A model generated the notes under the pieces. The model did not search any database. It was not told where the DNA came from and was given only the letters and a program-made list of their open reading frames with translations. Position numbers and translations under genes: made by a program. Positions 58,275 to 64,000 of a stretch of 64,000 nucleotides of DNA are shown one piece after another. Position 1 is the stretch's first letter, and every line of letters starts with the position of its first letter. The DNA comes from Microbacterium sp. ABRD28 (GTDB taxonomy: Bacteria > Actinomycetota > Actinomycetes > Actinomycetales > Microbacteriaceae), in contig NZ_CP031015.1 of the NCBI RefSeq assembly GCF_003850245.1, positions 1,674,001-1,738,000 on the forward strand. Direction: 5' to 3'.

Positions 58275-59817
58275 CCCGCGTCCCACCGACGCCCCTTCCG
58301 ACGACGAGGAGTACGCCGGGGGTGAAGATCACCTCGCCGAGACCATCGCCGACCTCGACGACGACCTCGCCGAGCAGCGCGCAGCCACGCTCCGGGCGAG
58401 CCTGTCGGACTACGACCTCGAGGACGAGGATGCGGCGCTTCTGGCCGGTCTTCTCGACGAGGGCGATGGGGTGGAATACCTCCCGGCCCTGCCGGTCGTG
58501 GCCATCGTCGGGCGACCGAACGTCGGCAAGTCCGCGCTCGTGAACCGCATCCTCGGACGCCGCGAGGCCGTCGTCGAGGACACGCCGGGGGTGACCCGCG
58601 ACCGGGTGACCTACAAGGCGGAATGGATGGACCGACGCTTCTCGATCGTCGACACCGGTGGATGGGAACCCGACGCCCGCGGCATCGATGCGTCCGTCGC
58701 CGCTCAGGCGGAGATCGCCATCGACCTCTGCGACGTCGTGATGTTCGTCGTCGACGCGATGGTGGGGGCGACCTCGACGGATGAGCACGTCGTGAAGCTG
58801 CTGCGCAAGAGCGGGAAGCCCGTCTTCCTCGTCGCCAACAAGATCGATGACGCCCGGCAGGAACCCGAGGCTGCGGCCCTGTGGAACCTCGGTCTGGGTG
58901 AGCCGCACCCCGTCTCGGCCATCCACGGCCGCGGCGTGGCGGATCTGCTCGACGAGATGATGAAGGTGCTGCCGGAGGTCTCGGCGGTCGCCAAGCAGGA
59001 GATCGGCGGCCCGCGTCGCGTGGCGATCCTCGGTCGACCGAACGTCGGCAAGTCGTCGCTGCTGAACAAGGCCGCCGGCGAGGAGCGTGTCGTCGTCAAC
59101 GAACTCGCGGGCACCACCCGTGACCCCGTCGACGAGGTCGTCGAACTCGGCGGAAAGCTCTGGCGGTTCGTCGACACGGCCGGCATCCGCCGCCGCGTGC
59201 ACCTTCAGCAGGGCGCAGACTTCTATGCGTCGCTGCGCACGTCGGCGGCGCTGGAGAAGGCCGAGGTCGCCGTCGTCGTGCTCGACGTCTCGGAGTCGCT
59301 CAGCGAGCAGGACGTCCGCATCATCGACCTCGTGCTCGAATCTGGACGGGCGCTCGTGCTCGCGTTCAACAAGTGGGATCGGCTGAACGATGCCGATCTC
59401 GAGAACGCCGATCGTCGCCGCTACCTCGAGCGCGAGATCGAGCAGGACCTCGCCCACGTCGCCTGGGCGCCGCGCGTGAACATCTCCGCGCGCACCGGGC
59501 GGCATCTGGACAAGCTCGTCCCGGCGCTGGAGACGGCGCTGGCGTCGTGGGACCAGCGCATCTCCACCGGAAAGTTCAACGCGTTCCTCTCCGAGCTCGT
59601 CGCCGAGCACCCGCATCCGCTTCGCGGGGGCAAGCAGCCTCGCATCCTGTTCGGCACGCAGGCGTCGACGCGTCCGCCGACCTTCGTCCTGTTCACCACC
59701 GGGTTCCTCGATCCCGGGTATCGCCGCTTCATCCAGCGCCGCCTCCGGGAGCTGTACGGCTTCGAGGGCACGCCGATCGTCCTCAACATGCGTGTGCGGG
59801 AGCGCCGCCAGCGCTGA
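58264..59817 (+). CDS. der: Double-GTPase Der (EngA)
   Basis: 50S assembly GTPase, 517 aa. An acidic N-terminal extension (about 1-75) precedes two GTPase domains with G1 motifs GRPNVGKS at 83-90 and 257-264, G3 DTGGW and DTAGI, G4 NKID and NKWD, then a KH-like C-terminal domain ([12 protein letters not shown]). Complete. Confidence 0.97.
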   Translation: MSDDPRPTDAPSDDEEYAGGEDHLAETIADLDDDLAEQRAATLRASLSDYDLEDEDAALLAGLLDEGDGVEYLPALPVVAIVGRPNVGKSALVNRILGRREAVVEDTPGVTRDRVTYKAEWMDRRFSIVDTGGWEPDARGIDASVAAQAEIAIDLCDVVMFVVDAMVGATSTDEHVVKLLRKSGKPVFLVANKIDDARQEPEAAALWNLGLGEPHPVSAIHGRGVADLLDEMMKVLPEVSAVAKQEIGGPRRVAILGRPNVGKSSLLNKAAGEERVVVNELAGTTRDPVDEVVELGGKLWRFVDTAGIRRRVHLQQGADFYASLRTSAALEKAEVAVVVLDVSESLSEQDVRIIDLVLESGRALVLAFNKWDRLNDADLENADRRRYLEREIEQDLAHVAWAPRVNISARTGRHLDKLVPALETALASWDQRISTGKFNAFLSELVAEHPHPLRGGKQPRILFGTQASTRPPTFVLFTTGFLDPGYRRFIQRRLRELYGFEGTPIVLNMRVRERRQR

Positions 59818-59881
59818 TGCGCCGTGACATCCGATGACGCGGCCGAGGCCCGGGGCTCCAGCGCTGTGACAGGCTGAATGC

Positions 59882-60796
59882 GTGACCATCGAACCCCCGG
59901 CCCCTGGTGAGCCGCGTCGCCCGAGCGGGCCGCGCGATCCGGGTGACGCGTGGGTCGTGGCGGAGTCCGGTGAGCGGTACTGGGGTCGTTTCGGCGCCGC
60001 CGGGCTGCTCGCCGTCGATCCGAAGCGTGGCGTGCTCCTGCAACATCGTGTCGGATGGAGTCATTTCGGCGGCACGTGGGGACTGCCCGGCGGAGCGAGG
60101 CACCAGGGGGAGGGAGCCACCGATGCTGCGCTGCGCGAAGCGCGAGAGGAAGCCGGTGTCCCTGCCGGGGCCGTCCGCCCCCGTTTCGTCAGCGTGCTCG
60201 ACGTGGAGATCTGGACCTATACGACCGTCGTCGCCGAGGTGGTGGTGCCCTTCGAGCCCGTGATCGCCGATCCGGAGAGCCTGGAGCTCGGATGGGTCGG
60301 GGTGGATGAGGTCGAGGACTATCCGCTGCATCCCGGCTTCGGAGCGGCCTGGCCGTCGTTGCGGGAGAGCCTGCGGATACACCCCACCGTGATCGTCGAT
60401 GTGGCCAACGTCGTGGGTGCGCTCGCCGACGGGTGGTGGCGCGATCGGGCGGGCGCGGCGGATCGGATGCTCCGCCGCCTGCGCGATCTCGCCGACACCG
60501 GCGTCGACGCGCAGGCCCTCGGGCTCCGGGGCGACCTGTGGTTCCCGCGCATCGTCGGCGTGGTGGAGGGCGAGGTGCGGCGCGCCGAGGTGCCGGAGGG
60601 TCTGGAGGTCGTCCTCGCTCCTGCGGCGGGGGACGACGAGATCGTCACGACGGCGGCGACGGCGGTGGCTCGAGGAGAAGCGGTGACGGTCATCACGAGT
60701 GATCGCCAGCTCGCTGCGCGCGTGGGTGCGCTCGGTGCGACGACCCACGGTGCACGATGGCTGCTCGACCGTCTGCCGGATGGCGTGGGCGCGTAG
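59882..60796 (+). CDS. NUDIX domain fused to NYN/PIN-like nuclease domain
   Basis: A 304-aa two-domain protein. N-terminal Nudix domain (about 35-160) with box GGARHQGEGATDAALREAREEAG. C-terminal half (about 165-300) starts TVIVDVANVVGALADGWW, continues with a DDEIVTTAA segment and VITSDRQLAARV, the aspartate pattern of NYN (YacP/Zc3h12a-type) ribonucleases in the PIN-like superfamily. The coupling of nucleotide-pyrophosphatase and RNase-like domains suggests RNA 5'-end or NAD-cap-related turnover; inference only. Starts at GTG; a CAGGCT hexamer lies 6 nt upstream. Confidence 0.75.
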   Translation: MTIEPPAPGEPRRPSGPRDPGDAWVVAESGERYWGRFGAAGLLAVDPKRGVLLQHRVGWSHFGGTWGLPGGARHQGEGATDAALREAREEAGVPAGAVRPRFVSVLDVEIWTYTTVVAEVVVPFEPVIADPESLELGWVGVDEVEDYPLHPGFGAAWPSLRESLRIHPTVIVDVANVVGALADGWWRDRAGAADRMLRRLRDLADTGVDAQALGLRGDLWFPRIVGVVEGEVRRAEVPEGLEVVLAPAAGDDEIVTTAATAVARGEAVTVITSDRQLAARVGALGATTHGARWLLDRLPDGVGA

Positions 60797-61384
60797 TCAG
60801 CCGGTCGTATCGCGAACGGTGAGCGCGACGATCGCCGCGTCGGGTCGGGGGCGGGCGATCACCTCGAACCCCGCACCCTCGAAGACCGAGACGGTGCCGT
60901 GATACAGATCGTTGGCGCCGCGCCTCTTCACCTTCGGATCGAGGGGATAGCCCTCGATCACCCGCGCGCCGTGTGCGCGCGCGTGGGCCACAGCGGCATC
61001 GAGGAGATCCCGCATGAGGCCCTCGCCGCGATGTTCGCGTCGGATCGCGAAGCAGGTGACCGCCCAGACGGAGGAGTCATCGAGGGGCTCGCGGGAATGG
61101 GCGACGATCGCCCGGGTGCGTGCGATGCGCGTCTGGGCGGGGCGAGGGCCGACTCTGACCCAGCCGGCCGCCTCGCCGTCGCGATAGGAGATGAGACCCG
61201 GCGCCACCGTGGCCGACAGGTCGGCGCGCAGCATCCGCTCTTTGTCCTGCTGGGTCAGCGCGGCGAAATCGGAGGGACGGACCATCCACCACTGACACTG
61301 GCAGCTCGGCCCATCGCCGTGCGCGATGGCGTGCACCGTATCGTCATGGCGGTCGGAGGTGGCGGGCAGGATCTCGACGCTCAT
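60797..61384 (-). CDS. GNAT-family N-acetyltransferase
   Basis: A 195-aa protein. N-terminal CQCQWWMVRP, then the acetyl-CoA-binding RREHRGEGLMRDLLDAAV (motif A) and VFEGAGFEVIAR (motif B). A conserved family (the DUF/GNAT group with CxCQWW) of unknown substrate. TACCGT lies 6 nt before the ATG at 61384; predicted leaderless. Confidence 0.85.
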   Translation of the reverse strand: MSVEILPATSDRHDDTVHAIAHGDGPSCQCQWWMVRPSDFAALTQQDKERMLRADLSATVAPGLISYRDGEAAGWVRVGPRPAQTRIARTRAIVAHSREPLDDSSVWAVTCFAIRREHRGEGLMRDLLDAAVAHARAHGARVIEGYPLDPKVKRRGANDLYHGTVSVFEGAGFEVIARPRPDAAIVALTVRDTTG

Positions 61385-61390
61385 GGGGCG

Positions 61391-61396
61391 ACGGTA
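61391..61396 (-). promoter_or_regulatory. -10 box TACCGT of the GNAT gene
   Basis: TANNNT on the minus strand, 6 nt before the ATG at 61384. Confidence 0.4.
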
Positions 61397-61425
61397 GCGG
61401 CAGCCGTGGACACCCGCATCAGTGG

Positions 61426-61794
61426 TCAGCGCCCGCGCAGCCGATCGAGGTCGCGTCGTTCGCGCTTGGTCGGCCGCCCGGCGCCACGGTCGCGCACGGG
61501 CACGGAGCCGGCGAGCTCCCGCGGCGGCGGAGGCGGTGTGCGATCTTCGAAGGCGGATGCGGCGACCGCGGCGCCGACGCGCTTGGAGATCGTCTGGCGC
61601 ACCACGAGGATCCGATCGAACCCCTGGATGCGCACACGCAGCTCGTCGCCGGGTTTGACCTGCACCGCGGCCTTGGCCCGCTCCCCGTTGACGCGGACAT
61701 GCCCCGCACGGCACGCCGTCGTCGCAGCGGAACGCGTCTTGTAGACGCGGATCGCCCACAGCCAGGCATCGACGCGCGTGGACCCCTCGGTCAT
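61426..61794 (-). CDS. S4-domain RNA-binding protein, Hsp15-like
   Basis: A 122-aa protein with an S4 domain (about 5-70, RVDAWLWAIRVYKTRSAATTACRAGHVRVNG) and a Pro/Arg-rich basic tail (about 85-122). Hsp15/HslR binds 50S subunits with stalled peptidyl-tRNA. Overlaps the YhhN gene by ATGA. Confidence 0.88.
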   Translation of the reverse strand: MTEGSTRVDAWLWAIRVYKTRSAATTACRAGHVRVNGERAKAAVQVKPGDELRVRIQGFDRILVVRQTISKRVGAAVAASAFEDRTPPPPPRELAGSVPVRDRGAGRPTKRERRDLDRLRGR

Positions 61795-62492
61795 CGTCGG
61801 CCTCCGCGGGCGCCGGAGGTGAGGGATCGCACCACGCCGAGCGCGATGAGACCCTGCCCGATCGTGTACGTGAGCATGACCAGCGGGCCGGTGACGGCCG
61901 TCGGCGCACCGGGCCAGAACAGGTCGAAGGCGAGAATCGAGTCGGACGCGAGGAAGAATGCCCCGCCCACGGCGATCATCGCCCCCGCGCGGGAGGCGGC
62001 GATTGCGGTGCCGCCGAGCACGAGACCGTAGACCGCCACCGGGAGCAGCAGCGCGCCGAGGTGCGGCCAGAGCGTCGCGAGGAGGACTCCCCACCAGAGG
62101 GCGTACACGACGGCCCACGGTGGCACCGGATTCCGCGAGAGAAGGCGCCAGAACAGCACGATGTAGGCCACGTGCGCCAGGCCGAAGCAGAGGAGCATCA
62201 TCGGGACGGTCGGCGCGAACGGGAAGAACGTGCCCGCGCCGTCTCCGAGCCACGAGAGACCGAGCGCGGTGAGGAGCAGGATGACGGGGGTTCGGGCGAG
62301 CGCACCCCGGAGAGCCCAGGCGACGCCGACGGCCAGAAGGGGCATGAGGAGAAGCTTGGTCGGCGCGGCGACCGCCGACGCGCCGGCTGTCAAGGAGATG
62401 ACGTGGACGGCCGCGACCAGCGCATACGGAGTGAACGGGACGAGGAGGTGGCCGAGGGTCGTCGGGGGCGGGGGAGTCCGCGTCGAGGCCAT
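61791..62492 (-). CDS. YhhN-family lysoplasmalogenase-like membrane protein
   Basis: A 233-aa protein with seven or eight helices and the YhhN/TMEM86 pattern (PTKLLLMPLLAVG, LSWLGDGAGTF, GAFFLASDSILAFD with the conserved Ser-Asp). Hydrolyses lysoplasmalogen vinyl-ether in animals; bacterial substrate unknown. TACTCT lies 6 nt before the ATG; leaderless. First gene of the pair with the S4 protein. Confidence 0.85.
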   Translation of the reverse strand: MASTRTPPPPTTLGHLLVPFTPYALVAAVHVISLTAGASAVAAPTKLLLMPLLAVGVAWALRGALARTPVILLLTALGLSWLGDGAGTFFPFAPTVPMMLLCFGLAHVAYIVLFWRLLSRNPVPPWAVVYALWWGVLLATLWPHLGALLLPVAVYGLVLGGTAIAASRAGAMIAVGGAFFLASDSILAFDLFWPGAPTAVTGPLVMLTYTIGQGLIALGVVRSLTSGARGGRR

Positions 62493-62498
62493 GGAGGG

Positions 62499-62504
62499 AG
62501 AGTA
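62499..62504 (-). promoter_or_regulatory. -10 box TACTCT of the YhhN-S4 pair
   Basis: TANNNT on the minus strand, 6 nt before the ATG at 62492. Confidence 0.4.
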
Positions 62505-62528
62505 CCGGCCGCACCGTGCTCACGCGCG

Positions 62529-62558
62529 TTCGCGAGCGCTCCGACGAGCCGGTAGGAT
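62529..62558 (+). promoter_or_regulatory. tRNA-Pro promoter
   Basis: TAGGAT -10 (62553-62558) with a poor -35 TTCGCG (62529-62534) at 18 nt, 31 nt before the mature tRNA. Confidence 0.4.
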
Positions 62559-62589
62559 GGGGGAGTTGTCCGCGTTTCGGCGGGGACAT

Positions 62590-62663
<74 letters not shown>

Positions 62664-62665
62664 CC

Positions 62666-62709
62666 GGAATGCGAAAGGGTCGGCCGAATGGCCGGCCCTT
62701 TCGCATTCC
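62666..62709 (+). terminator. Terminator hairpin of tRNA-Pro
   Basis: Twenty-base-pair stem with one G-U pair and a GAAT tetraloop, beginning 2 nt after the tRNA. No U-tract. Duplicated at 62800-62843 by the tandem repeat. Confidence 0.75.
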
Positions 62710-62799
62710 TCGGCGTGGTGTCTGGCGGGGTCCTCGCCGCCGGAGGCTCCGACCGTCGCGAAGCGGCGGGTGGAGTGGGCGGTGGGGCGCATCCCGACC

Positions 62800-62843
62800 G
62801 GAATGCGAAAGGGTCGGCCGAATGGCCGGCCCTTTCGCATTCC
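62800..62843 (+). repeat. Second copy of the tRNA-Pro terminator hairpin
   Basis: Identical stem-loop in repeat unit 2, 134 bp downstream of the first. No gene of its own precedes it. Confidence 0.8.
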
Positions 62844-62948
62844 TCGGCGTAGTGTCTGGCGGGGTCCTCGCCGCCGGAGGCTCCGACCGTCGCGAAGCGG
62901 CGGGTGGAGTGGGCGGTGGGGCGCATTCCTCGGCGTGGTGTCTGGCGG

Positions 62949-63078
62949 CACCCCACCACGGAGCGCGACCCGTCGATTTCTGCGGTCCGTTCGAGGAGGG
63001 AGCCGCACTTTCTGACGGGTCGGGGCGCGAGGGGGAGGCTCCCGCCCGTCCCGGGCGGCGCCGCTCCGTCGATGGCCG
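62949..63078. other. Non-coding gap before the Old Yellow Enzyme gene
   Basis: No gene is supported. A short CCGCCCG/CGGGCGG stem (63042-63048 with 63052-63058) could end the leftward transcript. Confidence 0.5.
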
Positions 63079-64000
63079 CTAGGCCGCGCGATCAGCCTTC
63101 AGCGTCGGATAGTCGGTGTAGCCGCGCTCGTCGGGGCCGTAGACGGTCGCCTGGTCCACGGGGTTCTCCTCGGCGCCCCGTTCCCACCGCTCTACGAGGT
63201 CGGGGTTTGCGATCGCCGGGCGACCGACGGCCACGAGGTCGGCGACGCCGTCCCCGACGGTGCGGATCGCCTCGTCGCGGGTCGTCACGCGACCGAAGCC
63301 GGTGTTGGCGATGAAGGTGCCGCCGAAAGCCCGTCGAAGCTCCTGCGGGAGATCATCGGCGGGGTTCTCGTGAAGGATGCTGAGGTACGCGAGGTCGAGA
63401 GGGGCAAGGCCCTCGACGAGCGCGAGATAGGTGGCCCGGGTCTCGTCGGCATCGTGCTCCCACACGTCCTGGATGTTGTGCGCGGGCGAGATGCGGATGC
63501 CGACGCGCTCGCCGCCGACCTCCGCCGCGACGGCCTGGGCGACCTCGATGACGAACCGCGCGCGTTCGGCCGGAGACCCGCCGTACCCGTCCTCACGCCG
63601 GTTGGACGCCGGCGAGAGGAACTCGTGGAGCAGGTACCCGTTGGCGGCGTGCAGTTCGACCCCGTCGATCCCGGCGTCGACGGCGCGGCGCGCGGCGGCG
63701 ACGAACTCCTCCCGCACCGCCTCGAGCTCGGCGGTGTCGAGTGCGTGCGGCACCGGGAAGTCGACCTTCGATCCGTCGGCCAGCCGCGTCTGGCCCTCGA
63801 TGGCGATCGCCGACGGCGCGACGATGCGCGGGGTTCCGGTGATTCCGGGGTGCGAGACCCGTCCACCGTGCATCAGCTGCATGAAGACGGTGCCCCCTGC
63901 CGCGTGCACGGCCGACGCGACGCGTGCCCATCCCTCGGCCTGCGTCGTGCCGGCGATGCCCGGCTGACCCGGGTAGGCCTTGGACTCCGCACTCGGGAAC
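63079..64000 (-). CDS. Old Yellow Enzyme family NADH:flavin oxidoreductase, 5' truncated
   Basis: FMN-dependent ene-reductase, C-terminal about 307 residues in the window; the start lies beyond 64000. The frame is open to the window edge, and its first visible residues (KAYPGQPGIAGTTQAEGW) match the family. FMN/substrate motifs MQLMHGGRVSHP, ELHAANGYLLHEFLSP (catalytic His and Asn region), NRREDGYGGS, and FGRVTTRDEAIR with VGRPAIANPDLV at the phosphate-binding end are present. Likely an N-ethylmaleimide reductase-type enzyme. Confidence 0.93.
   Translation of the reverse strand, partial: FPSAESKAYPGQPGIAGTTQAEGWARVASAVHAAGGTVFMQLMHGGRVSHPGITGTPRIVAPSAIAIEGQTRLADGSKVDFPVPHALDTAELEAVREEFVAAARRAVDAGIDGVELHAANGYLLHEFLSPASNRREDGYGGSPAERARFVIEVAQAVAAEVGGERVGIRISPAHNIQDVWEHDADETRATYLALVEGLAPLDLAYLSILHENPADDLPQELRRAFGGTFIANTGFGRVTTRDEAIRTVGDGVADLVAVGRPAIANPDLVERWERGAEENPVDQATVYGPDERGYTDYPTLKADRAA

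Overview
The window is a high-GC actinobacterial chromosome segment, almost certainly from Microbacteriaceae and most like Microbacterium. The evidence is the 16S rRNA signature, the strong codon bias toward G or C at third positions, the DivS/ChiZ-type LysM gene divergent from lexA, a PriA-type HisA, and many genes whose start codon sits 6-9 nt after a TANNNT -10 box (leaderless transcripts). Nearly all of it is core genome. From about 10.9 to 59.8 kb the gene order follows the actinobacterial infC-to-der block known in Mycobacterium tuberculosis as Rv1641-Rv1713.

Layout. 0-6.5 kb: dapF (5' truncated by the window edge), a class I methyltransferase, hflX, an S9 peptidase, and lexA divergent from a small LysM membrane protein. 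6.5-10.5 kb: hisC-hisB-hisH-hisA(priA) and an SseB-family protein. 10.5-13.4 kb: a DUF1844 protein, infC (apparently starting at ATC), rpmI, rplT and a TrmH/SpoU rRNA methyltransferase. 13.4-16.9 kb: a gluABCD-type amino-acid ABC transporter. 17-20.5 kb: pheS-pheT. 20.6-24.3 kb: an NAD-dependent epimerase and a leftward operon (membrane protein, winged-helix regulator, ABC ATPase, ABC permease) with a nested palindromic operator. 24.3-32.3 kb: argCJBDF, a polytopic membrane protein and argH, tightly coupled, with argR and argG absent and a possible arginine leader peptide upstream. 32.4-35 kb: a SatD-like protein, a membrane protein and tyrS. 35.4-41 kb: a complete rrn operon (16S-23S-5S, no spacer tRNA) with tandem promoters and a strong terminator. 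41-60.8 kb: a disordered/TPR-like protein, a HAD phosphatase, a three-gene leftward insertion (LuxR regulator, family 2 glycosyltransferase, a 59-residue LAXTG-type micropeptide), then the 58-aa protein, tlyA, nadK, recN, pyrG, NUDIX, xerD, parA, scpA, scpB, rluB, tyrA, cmk, der and a NUDIX-NYN fusion. 60.8-64 kb: a GNAT, an S4-domain protein, a YhhN protein, tRNA-Pro(GGG) followed by a 134-bp tandem duplication that copies the tRNA 3' end, and the 3' part of an Old Yellow Enzyme gene.

Functionally the window combines amino-acid biosynthesis (His, Arg, Tyr, Lys/DAP), translation (IF3, L35, L20, PheRS, TyrRS, rRNA, rRNA modification), SOS response and recombination (LexA, RecN, XerD), and chromosome segregation (ParA-like, ScpAB). 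The spots that ordinary annotation does not explain are the arg leader, the glycosyltransferase/LAXTG micropeptide pair inserted into the tlyA block, the hairpin at the predicted transcription start of the lexA-divergent LysM gene, the tRNA-Pro tandem repeat, the nested inverted repeats upstream of the SatD gene, and the NUDIX-NYN fusion. None of these has been tested by database search here.
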